DNA of 64,000 nucleotides from Nonomuraea jabiensis (GTDB lineage: Bacteria; Actinomycetota; Actinomycetes; Streptosporangiales; Streptosporangiaceae). The notes under the pieces are model-generated. The model searched no databases. It was not told where the DNA came from and saw only the letters and a program-made list of their open reading frames with translations. Below are positions 43,036 to 51,909 of this stretch, in pieces. The DNA lies in the NCBI RefSeq assembly GCF_014204795.1, contig NZ_JACHMB010000001.1, positions 806,001 through 870,000 on the forward strand, in the 5' to 3' direction. Position 1 is the stretch's first letter, and every line of letters starts with the position of its first letter. Made by a program: the position numbers and the translations under genes.

Positions 43036-44664
43036 ATGGGAATCATGAAAAGACTTGTGGCCCTTCTGGCGGCCGGCGTGCCGCTGGCGGCATCGGTGTG
43101 CCTGACGGCGACCGGCGCCGCGGCGGACACCGCCACCGCCCCCTTCACCTGCTCGTCCGTCACCGTCAAAGCTCCTGCGGGAACTGCGGTGGAATCGGTG
43201 GCCGCGGTGCGCAGTGAGGCGGGCAACGTGCACATCCCGCCGGTGACGCCGCTCCCTGCCGTAGACGTCCCTGACGTGCCCGCCCGCTGCGAGGTCACGG
43301 TCACGCTCACCCACCCGGGCACGGATGACCACTCCAAGGTGCGGGTGTGGCTGCCCGAGCAGGGCTGGAACGGCCGGTTCCAGGCAGTGGGCGGCAGCGC
43401 CTTCGCCGCTGGCGACTACGGCGCCGCGCTGGCCGGCGCGATCAAGACCGGGTACGCCGCCGCGACCACCGACGCCGGTGTGAGCACGTACCTCGACACC
43501 GCCTGGGCACTGAACAGCGACGGCAAGGTCAACACGTCGCTGCTGAAGAACTTCGCCGACCGCTCCCAGCACGAGATGACGCTCATCGCCAAGCAGGTCA
43601 TCGCCGAGGTCTACGGCAAGCCCGCCTCCTACTCGTACTGGAACGGCTGCTCGACCGGCGGCCGCCAGGGCTACATGGAGGCCCAGCGCCACCCCGACGA
43701 CTACGACGGCATCCTCGCCGGCGCCCCCGGCATCAACTGGGACGAGTTCGAGGTCGCCACCCTGTGGCCGCAGGTCGTGATGAACGAGGAGAAGACCTAT
43801 CCGGCTCCCTGTGAGTTCAACGCCTTCAACGAGGCCGCCGTCAAGGCTTGCGACCGGCTCGACGGCGTCAATGACGGGGTAATCGGCGACCCCTCGGCGT
43901 GCGACTACGACCCGCGCGGGCTCATCGGCAAGACAGTCGAATGCGACGGCGAGCAGCAGACCATCAGCGCGGCCGACGCGACCGTCATGCGCAAGATCTG
44001 GGACGGCCCGCGCACCCCGTCGGGCAAGCGGCTCTGGTACGGCCTGCCGGTCGGCGCCGGCTTCGACCTGGCCAACACCATCCTCGGCGAGGACGGCAAC
44101 CGGGTGGGGGCGCCGTTCCCTGTTCCGGCCGCCTGGGTGCAGACGTTCGTAAAACGGCAGCCCGCCTTCGACCTGACGACGATCACGTACGCGGACTTCG
44201 CCAAGCTGTTCAAGCAGTCCCAGGCCGAGTACGACACGGTCATCGGCACCGACGACCCCGATCTGTCGGCCTTCCGCAGGTCCGGCGGCAAGCTGCTCAC
44301 CTGGCACGGCCAGTCCGACCAGCTCATCCCGGCCCTGGGCACCGTGAACTACCGCGAGCGCGTCGAGGCCGCCATGGGCGGAGCGCGCCGGGTGGACGAC
44401 TTCTACCGGCTGTTCCTGGCGCCGGGCGTCGCGCACTGCGGCGGCGCGGCGGGCACCGGGCCCGTTCCCACCGACGCGCTCGGTGCGCTGACGGCCTGGG
44501 TCGAGCAGGGCAAGGCGCCGCGGACGCTGAGCGCGGCCGTCAAGAACGCCTCAGGCAAGACGGTCACGCGCGAGCTGTGCCTCTACCCGGCGGTCTCCCG
44601 CTACAACGGGCACGGCGACGTGGCCGATGCGGCGAGCTACCGCTGCGTCAAGCCCCGGCACTGA
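43036..44664 (+). CDS. secreted tannase/feruloyl esterase family alpha/beta hydrolase (copy 2)
   Basis: About 542 residues with a Sec signal (MKRLVALLAAGVPLAASVCL ... GAAAD). Carries GCSTGGRQG nucleophile motif, HGQSDQLIP and GVAHC, as in copy 1 at 20817; alignment is colinear from the signal peptide to the C-terminal CVKPRH, so the two are paralogues from duplication together with their promoters. Start could be ATG 43036 or 43045; the latter gives the MKR signal start seen in copy 1. A small hairpin with repeated CCTCACAGCC/GGCTGCGAGG follows near 44690-44712 and may terminate transcription. Confidence 0.92.
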   Translation: MGIMKRLVALLAAGVPLAASVCLTATGAAADTATAPFTCSSVTVKAPAGTAVESVAAVRSEAGNVHIPPVTPLPAVDVPDVPARCEVTVTLTHPGTDDHSKVRVWLPEQGWNGRFQAVGGSAFAAGDYGAALAGAIKTGYAAATTDAGVSTYLDTAWALNSDGKVNTSLLKNFADRSQHEMTLIAKQVIAEVYGKPASYSYWNGCSTGGRQGYMEAQRHPDDYDGILAGAPGINWDEFEVATLWPQVVMNEEKTYPAPCEFNAFNEAAVKACDRLDGVNDGVIGDPSACDYDPRGLIGKTVECDGEQQTISAADATVMRKIWDGPRTPSGKRLWYGLPVGAGFDLANTILGEDGNRVGAPFPVPAAWVQTFVKRQPAFDLTTITYADFAKLFKQSQAEYDTVIGTDDPDLSAFRRSGGKLLTWHGQSDQLIPALGTVNYRERVEAAMGGARRVDDFYRLFLAPGVAHCGGAAGTGPVPTDALGALTAWVEQGKAPRTLSAAVKNASGKTVTRELCLYPAVSRYNGHGDVADAASYRCVKPRH

Positions 44665-44778
44665 CCACCACAGGAGCATGACGACGCCCTCACAGCCTTC
44701 GGGCTGCGAGGGCGTCGGAATAGCGACGGCGGGCACGCCAACGCCATGCTTACCACCGGTGCTACCCAACCAACCCGG

Positions 44779-45257
44779 TCACCTGGCTCGTTGGGGATTG
44801 AGGTACGGGGGTCCGGCCTGCAAGGCACCCTCGCGGATGGCCCGTTCGATCTTGCCGGCCTCTCCCCGTCTCGGCAGATCAGATAGCGATAGCTGAGATG
44901 CTCGTGAACGTAGGTCCGGGTCAGTTGGTCCAGGCTGAGGCGGCCGAGGCCGATGTCGGCCTGCTGCTCGTGCGTGAGCGCCGGGATGACGAAGCGATCG
45001 CAGATGTAGATGTTGAACTGGTCCCCCGGGCGTCTGCCTGACGTGTGCGCCTTCAGCCGCGTCCACAACCCCAGTGGCTTCTGGACCTGGCCGGGCTCGG
45101 CGACCAGGTGCTCCTCCTTCCGCCCGCGCCCGCTCATGCCGGCGTACAGGAACTCGTCTCCCCGCCACACGGTGTACACCCCGGCGGCCAGAAGGGGGAT
45201 GCGGTCGTTCGGCCACTCGGAGAACTTGAAGAGTGGGCCCTCCTGCAACTCGTTCAC
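44779..45257 (-). pseudogene. GIY-YIG-like protein, frameshifted near its C-terminus
   Basis: From GTG 45257: NELQEGPLFKFSEWPNDRIP, then AAGVYTVWRGDEFLYAGMSG, a GIY-YIG-type core (GVY ... YAG), a later Arg (TRLKAH) and DQFNIYICDRFVIPALT. After CRDG the frame changes near 44877-44882, one base short, and continues EAGKIERAIREGALQAGPPY to a stop at 44779. With the base restored it is a normal about 158-residue protein. GIY-YIG proteins are small nucleases; a catalytic Glu or Asn downstream is plausible (EHLSYR) but not certain. Confidence 0.7.
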
Positions 45258-45310
45258 CCGCCCGAAGGTACAGCTCCTTCGGGCGGTGCACATACGTCTG
45301 TGGACAGACC

Positions 45311-45338
45311 GCCGGGCCGGTGTGAGCACCGGCCCGGC
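45311..45338 (-). terminator. perfect GC hairpin
   Basis: GCCGGGCCGGTG-TGAG-CACCGGCCCGGC, 12-bp perfect stem and a 4-base loop, between a minus-strand gene end (45347) and the GIY-YIG gene start (45257). Terminator for the former. Confidence 0.65.
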
Positions 45339-45346
45339 CCGTCAGG

Positions 45347-45460
45347 TTACTTCAGGTCGGGGACCTCGTCGCGAGTGACGACATAGCTGCTGTTGTAGAC
45401 GGTGTTGAGGTAACCGGGGTCCTGGCCGGTGATCCAGGTGCTGTTCCAGGTATTGAACGT
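45347..45460 (-). pseudogene. C-terminal fragment of an unidentified protein
   Basis: Minus-strand frame reads FNTWNSTWITGQDPGYLNTV then YNSSYVVTRDEVPDLK and a stop at 45347. Codon use and residue pattern look genuine, resembling the end of a secreted glycosidase, but the family is not recognised. It stops abruptly at about 45460, where a different plus-strand gene remnant begins, so 45455-45460 is probably a recombination junction. Confidence 0.45.
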
Positions 45461-45787
45461 TGGGTGGCCTGGCCCTGGCCGCTACCCTGAACCAGCCGCC
45501 TACCGCCGCGCAGGCCAGCACGCAAGCCGTAGCACCGGCGGCCGTCCAGACCCTGGCCGGCCCGCCTTTCGAGCATCCAGTTCGGGATCCGTACGTTCTG
45601 CCAGTACGCGGTGGTCAGGCACTATATCCCCGCCTGTTTTCACGGACGGTGGGAGGTCCGGCAGGCCAAGATCATGCGGTGTCTCGTGGGGAATGTGACC
45701 CTTACGTCCTCCACGTTCACCATGGGTCTCAAAGTCCAGTACGCCATCCACAAGTGCGCGGTCCAGCAGGCGTGGACCCGATGGTGA
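45460..45787 (+). pseudogene. small secreted Cys-containing protein, 5'-truncated and frameshifted
   Basis: Begins within a signal peptide (GGLALAATLNQPPTAAQAST) with no start codon. It changes frame near 45575 and continues IQFGIRTFCQYAVVRHYIPA, CFHGRWEVRQAKIMRCLVGN and TMGLKVQYAIHKCAVQQAWT to a stop at 45785-45787. Four Cys residues suggest disulfides after export. Family not recognised. The next gene starts inside its stop (ATGGTGA) and encodes a similar protein. Confidence 0.5.
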
Positions 45788-46158
45788 GGCCTTCCAAGGC
45801 TGCGCTCCTCGGGCTGCTCATCATCCTGGCCATGGCGTTCAGGATGCAGGCCCTTCCCGCTTTCGCAACCGCCCAGACGCCGACCGGGACGATGGCAGCT
45901 GCCCTGTCGGGCATCCCGCCGGAGCTCTGGACGTACTGCAGGTACCGGGTGGTCCGGCAGGTGGTTCTAGCAGAGGGAACGGGAACCCATTCCTCTGCTC
46001 ATCACGCTACGGCGGCAAGATCAGGCGGCGCTAGCCTCATGCGTCACCGACCTCCTCGGCCGGGTGTGCATCACGTCGGCGATGGTGTAGCAGTTGTCGA
46101 GCCGATCGGCGTCGGTGCTAGCGCTGTGACCGGAGATGATCACCACGGTGGCGGGTAG
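45781..46158 (+). CDS. small secreted protein, probable tandem paralogue, likely 3'-truncated
   Basis: Starts ATGGTGA overlapping the previous stop. Signal peptide MVRPSKAALLGLLIILAMAF ... LPAFA, then IPPELWTYCRYRVVRQ, which parallels FGIRTFCQYAVVRH of the upstream gene. After VVRQ the similarity ends and the rest is His/Gly-rich filler up to 46158, so the functional part was probably cut off near 45965, where an AGCAGAGG/CCTCTGCT inverted repeat lies. Confidence 0.4.
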   Translation: MVRPSKAALLGLLIILAMAFRMQALPAFATAQTPTGTMAAALSGIPPELWTYCRYRVVRQVVLAEGTGTHSSAHHATAARSGGASLMRHRPPRPGVHHVGDGVAVVEPIGVGASAVTGDDHHGGG

Positions 46159-46244
46159 ACCGCTCCTGCCAGGCGGATGATGCTGCACATGCAGCAGGCA
46201 GGTCTGTGTGCGGCTGACCTGCCTCCTGCGAACCTCGCCTGTAC

Positions 46245-47939
46245 CTAGCTGGTAGGCAGGTGAATCACCGTCCCGCCCTTGTCTGCGGCCGCTTCGTCCG
46301 TCGTGCCTTGTCCGGGGTGCGGGATGCGCCGTCCGGGAGGTACTGGCCGGGGCGCAGGCGTGGGAGATCCGGTGAGGAAGGCAGCGGTTGCCTCGGCTGC
46401 CGCGGCGGCGGCTTCGGGGTAGATGCTGGTGTAGGTGTCGCGGGTGAACGCCGAGGAGGTGTGCCCGAGGGTCTCCTGCACGATCTTGATGTCCACTCCG
46501 GCCGCGAGCATGGCGGTCGCGGCGCCGTGGCGCAGGTCATGCAGCCGGATCGGCGGCAACCCTGCTTGATAGCAGATGCCGTAGAAGCGGTCGGTGACGT
46601 GCTGGGGGTGCAGGGGCCGGCCGATCTCGTCGGTGAAGACGAACCCGGACTCGATCCAGTCCTCGCCCGCGGCCAGCCGTTCCCGCTTCTGGCGTTTGTC
46701 GTGCTCCTTCAGAAGGATCATCGTCTCGGCGTCGACGGCGATCTCGCGGTCGCTGGCATCGGTCTTCGGGGCGCCCTGGATCGGCTCCCAGCCGAGCTGA
46801 GTGATCTGCCAGTGAATCCCGATCCTCCCGGTGGAGTAGTTGACATCCGGCTTGCGCAGACCCACGCCTTCACCGCGTCGCAGGCCGCGCGTAGCGATCA
46901 GCCGGAACAACACGAACAGTCGATCCTGGCGGGCGTAGGCAAGGAACGCCTGCGTCTGCTCGGCCGTCCACACCATCACCGACGAGGGCCTGGGCGTACT
47001 GATGTAGGCGGCGATCGGATCGACGCGCCGCCCCTCACGCGCTCGCTGGAGCAGGTCAAGGTGCGCGGCGTGATCCTCACGCCACCGCTGCACCTTCTCC
47101 TCGGTCCATACGAGCGGCTTGGGCCGGTCTATCGCTGGCAGTTCGACCACGGAGGCGGGGTTGAAATCCAGGAGCCGGTCTTGTCGGATCGCCATGTTCA
47201 GGGCGTGCCGGAGGGTAGCGCGGATGCGATGCATGCTCGTAGGGCCGACCGGTCGCCGGTAGCGGACCGCCAGGACGCGGGCGGGGTCGCCGCTGGCGCG
47301 TTCGGCGGCGATGGTGTCGTTGAACTCCTCGATCGCATCGAACATGCCCGCAATGTCGGAGACCCGTAGCTGGTCCAGCCGGATGCTCCCGAGGTAGGGG
47401 GTGAGGTAGAGCCGGACATGCGATTCATAGGAGCGCCTGGTGGTCGGCTCGATGGCGCGCTTGCGCTTGAGGAACTCCGCCAACCACTCCTCGACCGTGA
47501 CATGGCGGTTGAGGTCTTGGCGAGTGCGGACCTTGCGCCGCACCTCCTCGACATCGGGCAAGCCCTTGGTGTCCTTGAGCACCGACAGCATCAGCGCGGT
47601 GATCTGCCGCCGCACCGCCAGGTCGGGGTCGAGAGCGAGCAGGCCGCGGGCGTGCTCCAGCTCGGCCTCGGCAGCCTCCAGTGTGGCGAAGCCACGGTGG
47701 CGCAGGGGGTTTTGCCGCTTGCCGTCAGCGTGAGCGGGAAGTTCCAGCTGATATCCCCACGTGCCGTGGGCGGTGCTCCACCGTTGGCCGCCGTCGCTGT
47801 GCGTGATGCGCAGTCCGGGGCAGGACTTGCCCAGCCGCTTGCCCGTGACCGGGTCCTTGCACGCACACGATTTGAACGTGGTGCCTTTGGCGACCGCGCG
47901 GGTCTCTCTTGCGGTGGTGCCGGGGTTGTTGCTTGTCAT
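46245..47939 (-). CDS. int: tyrosine recombinase/integrase of an integrative element
   Basis: 564 residues. N-terminal arm-type region, SAM-like core-binding domain (VEEWLAEFLKRKRAIEPTTR then SYESHVRLYLTPYLGSIRLD), catalytic domain with Arg in ATRGLRRGEGVGL, HxxR in LHDLRHGAATAML, and His plus Tyr in LGHTSSAFTRDTYTSIYPEA. All active-site residues are present. Long Cys-containing N-terminus (FKSCACKDPVTGKRLGKSCP) is typical of actinobacterial AICE/phage integrases. An Xis-like gene lies 6 bp upstream. Its attachment site is probably a tRNA; a tRNA-Lys relic lies 1.7 kb upstream at 49612. Confidence 0.93.
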   Translation of the reverse strand: MTSNNPGTTARETRAVAKGTTFKSCACKDPVTGKRLGKSCPGLRITHSDGGQRWSTAHGTWGYQLELPAHADGKRQNPLRHRGFATLEAAEAELEHARGLLALDPDLAVRRQITALMLSVLKDTKGLPDVEEVRRKVRTRQDLNRHVTVEEWLAEFLKRKRAIEPTTRRSYESHVRLYLTPYLGSIRLDQLRVSDIAGMFDAIEEFNDTIAAERASGDPARVLAVRYRRPVGPTSMHRIRATLRHALNMAIRQDRLLDFNPASVVELPAIDRPKPLVWTEEKVQRWREDHAAHLDLLQRAREGRRVDPIAAYISTPRPSSVMVWTAEQTQAFLAYARQDRLFVLFRLIATRGLRRGEGVGLRKPDVNYSTGRIGIHWQITQLGWEPIQGAPKTDASDREIAVDAETMILLKEHDKRQKRERLAAGEDWIESGFVFTDEIGRPLHPQHVTDRFYGICYQAGLPPIRLHDLRHGAATAMLAAGVDIKIVQETLGHTSSAFTRDTYTSIYPEAAAAAAEATAAFLTGSPTPAPRPVPPGRRIPHPGQGTTDEAAADKGGTVIHLPTS

Positions 47940-47945
47940 CGTGAG

Positions 47946-48200
47946 TTATCCCTTCTCGCTTGCCGGACGGCCACTGCGGTCCGGATTGGTGGGGTCGAGT
48001 GGCGCCCACAGTCCGCGTATCGGCGTCGCGCATCTGCCGCCGATGCGCAGCACCCGGCGTGGGAACGCGTCCGCGTTGGCCAGCCGGTATGCCTTGGTGC
48101 AGCCCATCCCGAGCAGCCGCCTGGCCGCCAGCAGGCCCACCACCTCAGGCACGCCGACGGCATCGGCTCCCGAGTCCCTGGCAGGGGTAGTGCTGGTCAT
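47946..48200 (-). CDS. xis: excisionase-like helix-turn-helix protein
   Basis: 84 residues: VPEVVGLLAARRLLGMGCTK, AYRLANADAFPRRVLRIGGR, an AlpA/Xis-type winged helix. Immediately upstream of the integrase (6 bp) as in most actinobacterial integrative elements, where the pair controls excision. Start ATG at 48200 or slightly downstream. Confidence 0.75.
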   Translation of the reverse strand: MTSTTPARDSGADAVGVPEVVGLLAARRLLGMGCTKAYRLANADAFPRRVLRIGGRCATPIRGLWAPLDPTNPDRSGRPASEKG

Positions 48201-48289
48201 CCATCGCCTCCGAATACGTTGAGGAACAGGGCCGGTTCAGGCCGCGCGGGGTGCGTGATCCGCTCGGGCGTGGCGGGCTGTGACGGCCG

Positions 48290-48840
48290 CTACGCCACCG
48301 CCCCGGCCGCGTCCGCCCCTTGCTGGGTGTAGCCGTCGCGTTCACGACAGGCTGGACAAAGCCCCGGCATGCGGGGGGCCGGTACGCGGCCGGGATTGGT
48401 GGCGGCGGTATCGACGCCCACCTCTATGGCCCGCGTCAAGCGAAATCCACAGGTCAGTGCCCGCACCCCAGTTCCCGGCCCGATTCGGTGCCAAGGACGT
48501 GGGGACGGAACCGAGCTACTCCAGCGCGCGGCCGTCTGGCAGGCCGGGCCCAGGCGCGAACGGCCCCTACGCCGAGTGCAACTTCGGTCGTGTGAACAGC
48601 AGCAGGTCCGCATGCGCCCCTGCGCTCGCCGGCAGCCTGGCGAACTCCGGCAAGCGGCCGCTTCGGCGTCCGCTGCGGCCAGCCACACGATCTGCGACAG
48701 ATGCCCCCGCTCAGGGGCCCACACCTCCCGCCTCACGCCGCTTCCGGCGGAGAGGTTTGCGGGTGACGGGAAGGTGATGGACGACGTTTCGGTGGCGGAG
48801 TTGAGAACGGCGGTCGAGGTAGTGGCGAGTTCGGTCATAT
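48290..48840 (-). pseudogene. possible remnant of an element-borne gene, unidentified
   Basis: A minus-strand frame starts MTELATTSTAVLNSATETSS and runs through REVWAPERGHLSQIVWLAAA; a shift of one base near 48655 gives PEFARLPASAGAHADLLLFT-RPKLHSA and a stop. Further down, MPGLCPACRERDG has a CxxC. These pieces look coding but no family is recognised. The place upstream of xis is where the replication or regulatory gene of such elements usually is. Confidence 0.25.
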
Positions 48841-48899
48841 GGGTGTGGCCCGAGCACCGGGTCACTGATCCCTGTCACTAATCCAAATACCTGTCCCAA

Positions 48900-49611
48900 G
48901 GCCCGAGTTAGGACAACCTATCAAGCAAAAGTTCGACAATACCCACTAATGCCAAGCGCCTTCAGGTACTTCCCGCTCCTGTCCGATCAGGTCTCCCATA
49001 CGGTCGTCCACAGCAGCTATGCAGGACGCCCTGCATCTCGACCCGGGGCGCGGCGCCCGACACCACCCCTCCTGGCAACCCGAACGCGATCAACCGCCAG
49101 GCGCCCCGTGCGATGCTTCCCGGACATCGGGGCCGACAGCGGCCTTGTCGGCCCCGCACCGCGGCGAATGCTCGGCACCGTCATAGGACGTGAAGGCAGG
49201 CGGCCAGTCCGACGCAGATGCTCATCAGCCAAAGGCCACCGCGCCAGGCTTCCTGCCAGAGCCAACCCAGCCCCTGGAGGCCCACTCGGCGAACCGGCTG
49301 GAAAATAGGTCACCGTCCACCGTCCCGAGCTGACGAGCGGGTCCTTCCCTGTCACCTGACTCAACACCAGCTCGAAAAGGCCGAGTTGAGACAGCGCGGC
49401 AGTTCAGTCTTCAGCAAAATCGACATCGGAATCCACACTGGACACCCCGAGCAACCAACCGCCAAGCGAGAGTGACGAATACATGACATTCATAAACAAA
49501 TCGCCACTATTGTTTTGTCGTAGAATGCCCGGATAGAACGCACTCGCAGCGACACTTCCCAACCCTGCGCAACCGCCTGCGACATACTCCGACATGCAGC
49601 GACGGACCTCG
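48900..49611. other. non-coding or eroded element DNA
   Basis: About 0.7 kb with no supported gene on either strand. AT content is higher around 49480-49520. It ends at the tRNA-Lys relic, so it is probably the eroded outer part of the integrative element. Confidence 0.4.
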
Positions 49612-49659
49612 GGACTTTTAATCCGTAGGTTCCGGGTTCGAGCCCCGGGCGCCCTACCA
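49612..49659 (+). pseudogene. 3' relic of a tRNA-Lys(TTT) gene with encoded CCA, probable attachment site
   Basis: GGACTTTTAATCC (anticodon TTT), variable region, T-stem/loop CCGGG-TTCGAGC-CCCGG perfectly paired, acceptor strand GCGCCCT, A73 and CCA at 49657-49659. The 5' half (acceptor, D-arm) is missing: the sequence upstream does not pair. This is the form left at one end of an element integrated in the 3' part of a tRNA gene, and it lies 1.4 kb from int/xis. Confidence 0.65.
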
Positions 49660-50216
49660 CTCCACACCCCATCTGACCTGCACTTGCTCGATCCTCGATC
49701 GTCTTCTGCGAGGCGAAGACGGCCGAGTTCATGCTCGTCACATGCTCTTCGGCACGCGTCCGGCACATCGGCGGGTCGATCACGAGAGCGAACTGTCCCG
49801 GTTTGCGCTATCGACGATCGGCCGCCTCGGGTCGCACCGTAAAGCCAGACCCAAACGACACCCAACAGAAGGACCCCAGTGGAAGGGGCGGCGGGCGGGA
49901 CGCCCCCGAAATGATCGCAGACCCGTCCAAGCACTGGTCAAGCCGCCCTCGGCAGGACTCGCACGACTTCACAGCGGCTGCCGTTCTGGCCTCCTCTGCA
50001 GTGCGGAACTGCTCGTTCACTCTTCTGCGAAGCATCATCTTCGTCCTGCCCGCAGCCCCCGCGGTTGCTGCTTCGTTCTCAGGGCGGGGCCCCAGGAGAG
50101 CTTGGTGCGGAGCGTCCGGGGCTCGGCTGATAGGCCGCTCCGGTCAAGTGGTTCAGGCTGGGAGGAGGGCCTCGGCATCCGACCGACCCCCCCTCTTCCC
50201 TAGCGTCGGTAGGGGG
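49660..50216. other. intergenic region, no gene seen
   Basis: About 0.55 kb between the tRNA relic and the DUF397 gene. Open frames present lack motifs and ribosome sites; nothing else recognised. Confidence 0.4.
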
Positions 50217-50429
50217 TCAGAAGTCGAACTCGCCCTTTTTCGCACCGTCAATGAATGCGGCCCATACCTCGGGCCGAACGACGAAGGGAGCCTGGTCAGG
50301 CGCTTCGGTGTCACGAATGCCGACACGGCCGCCGGACAGCGGTGCGACTTCGATACAGTTTCCGCCGTTTCCGGTCGAGCATGTCGCCTTGCGCCAGGCC
50401 GCTGTCTCCAGCTCGGCCGTCAGGTCCAT
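50217..50429 (-). CDS. DUF397 domain protein
   Basis: 70 residues covering exactly one DUF397 domain: AAWRKATCSTGNGGNCIEVA, VGIRDTEAPDQAPFVV, WAAFIDGAKKGEFDF. These small actinobacterial proteins pair with XRE/DUF5753 regulators as antagonists or partners in development and antibiotic control. Start overlaps the end of the upstream XRE gene by 10 bp, so translation is coupled. Confidence 0.92.
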   Translation of the reverse strand: MDLTAELETAAWRKATCSTGNGGNCIEVAPLSGGRVGIRDTEAPDQAPFVVRPEVWAAFIDGAKKGEFDF

Positions 50430-51238
50430 TTCTCCACCATCTTCCTGATGAATTCGACCGACGCCCTCTGGGGGAGAGCATCCGCCCTGATGGCGTCCAG
50501 CTTCATGGTAACCAGCTCAACCACCTCGGCGTAGCTCGTCACGACGGGCTCGGCAGCGGTCTCCAGATAGACCGTGTGACGGACACCGTTGGGCGCTTGC
50601 GCGATGACGATACCTCCGCTCAAGCCGGGATTGGCGCCCAGCGGACAGATCTGCACGGTGATGTGCGGGACTCGCGCCGCTTCCAGCAATCGCTCCAGCT
50701 GTTCCCGCATGACTCCGGGGCCGCCGATGGGCCGGCTGAGCACCCCTTCATCCAGCACCACCAGGTAGCGAGGAGGGTGGGTGCGGGTCAAGATCTTCTG
50801 CCTGGCCAGGCGAGTGGCGACGAGGGCATCGATGCGTTCGCTGTCGTAGCCGGACTCGCTTTCCAGCAAGGCACGAGCGTAGTCGGCCGTCTGCAGCAGC
50901 CCCGGGACCACCAGAGGCTCCCAGGTGCGCAAGGACTGGGCCTGTTCTTCCTCCTGAAGCCAGGGGGCGAACCAGGTGGGAGCCGTGTCGCGATGGTGTG
51001 ACAGCGATGCCCACACTTCACGCAGTCCGGAACCGAGTGCCTTCTCGCACTCGCTGAGGAACTGTTCGGTGGGCGAGCGCTTGCCGACCTCGACCGCTCC
51101 TATCTGACTAGATGAGTATCCGGCGCGGCGGCCGAGCTCTGCTTGGGTGAGCCGCGCCTCTTCACGCATGCGCCGCAGTTCGGCGCCGAAGGCCGCCGTC
51201 CTGCTCGCGTTCGGATCAAGTTTGCGTGCCGCGGGCAT
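50420..51238 (-). CDS. XRE family regulator with DUF5753 C-terminus
   Basis: 272 residues. Helix-turn-helix near 18-75 (FGAELRRMREEARLTQAELG; YSSSQIGAVEVGKRSP) followed by the DUF5753 ligand-like domain (LVVPGLLQTADYARALLESE; RQKILTRTHPPRYLVVLDEG; VMREQLERLLEA; ITVQICPLGANPG). GGGGAGGTGGAGC sets the ATG at 51238. Forms the classical actinobacterial XRE-DUF397 pair with the next gene. The anti-sigma-like ATPase gene at 51910 is divergent, completing the common trio. Confidence 0.93.
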   Translation of the reverse strand: MPAARKLDPNASRTAAFGAELRRMREEARLTQAELGRRAGYSSSQIGAVEVGKRSPTEQFLSECEKALGSGLREVWASLSHHRDTAPTWFAPWLQEEEQAQSLRTWEPLVVPGLLQTADYARALLESESGYDSERIDALVATRLARQKILTRTHPPRYLVVLDEGVLSRPIGGPGVMREQLERLLEAARVPHITVQICPLGANPGLSGGIVIAQAPNGVRHTVYLETAAEPVVTSYAEVVELVTMKLDAIRADALPQRASVEFIRKMVEKWT

Positions 51239-51909
51239 GCTCCACCTCCCCATGACTGTTGCCACACCAACCGCGCATCCGACACCCCCGAATGCGACAA
51301 CCTGTCGGATGAATGGCGGTGAAAACTGTCCCACAAATTACTGCCGAGACGCAAAGCTATGGAGATATCACAGGGAGTCAAGAGGCGCGGAATCCTCTAT
51401 CCCACAGATGATCTCAGAGACGGCGTGGCATACAAGAGCCACAAAGTGAACAAAAGCGGCAGGGTGGCGGCTTACGTGAATTCGCATTCATGTCCGGCAG
51501 GTATGGAGTCCGGTGAATGGCCGGGCAATGGCCTGGCCCTATGTCGGGCCGGTCAGGTCGCCGCCGTTCGGACCGATACGAACCACGACGACGTCATCGG
51601 CCTGCCGCGAGGGATCGTCCACGAGCTGATCGCCCATGCTTACGACCACGCCGCCGCCGATGCTGGGGCCACGAACCGCCTCTGGTGGTATCGAGCTCGC
51701 GATAAGTCCAGAGTCCAGACGCGTTGCGGCTCGCGGCAGTCGATCTGGAACCGCCCGCACAGCTTTGGTGAGCACCACGTGTCAAGCGCCGACTCTCTGC
51801 CTGGAGCGTGGGCGGAGGCCGACGATAACGATGCTCACATTCGTTGTCTGAAGGACGCAGTTGGAGATCGAGAAGTAGCGAGGCCAATCCGGTGATCTAC
51901 ATACCCGTA
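51239..51909. other. divergent intergenic region, no gene supported
   Basis: About 0.67 kb between the XRE regulator and the ATPase gene. The DNA just upstream of 51238 (51300-51500) is AT-richer and should hold both promoters. A plus-strand open frame from 51359 has no motif or ribosome site and was not accepted. Confidence 0.4.

Noticed and set aside
45960..46240. Search for a matching attachment core left of the integrase gene
   Set aside because: No sequence like GGACTTTTAATCC or the T-arm occurs there; only short AGGCAGGT repeats and an AGCAGAGG inverted repeat.
51359..51895. 178-codon plus-strand frame upstream of the ATPase gene
   Set aside because: No ribosome site, no family pattern, and AT-rich start more consistent with the promoter region of the XRE gene.
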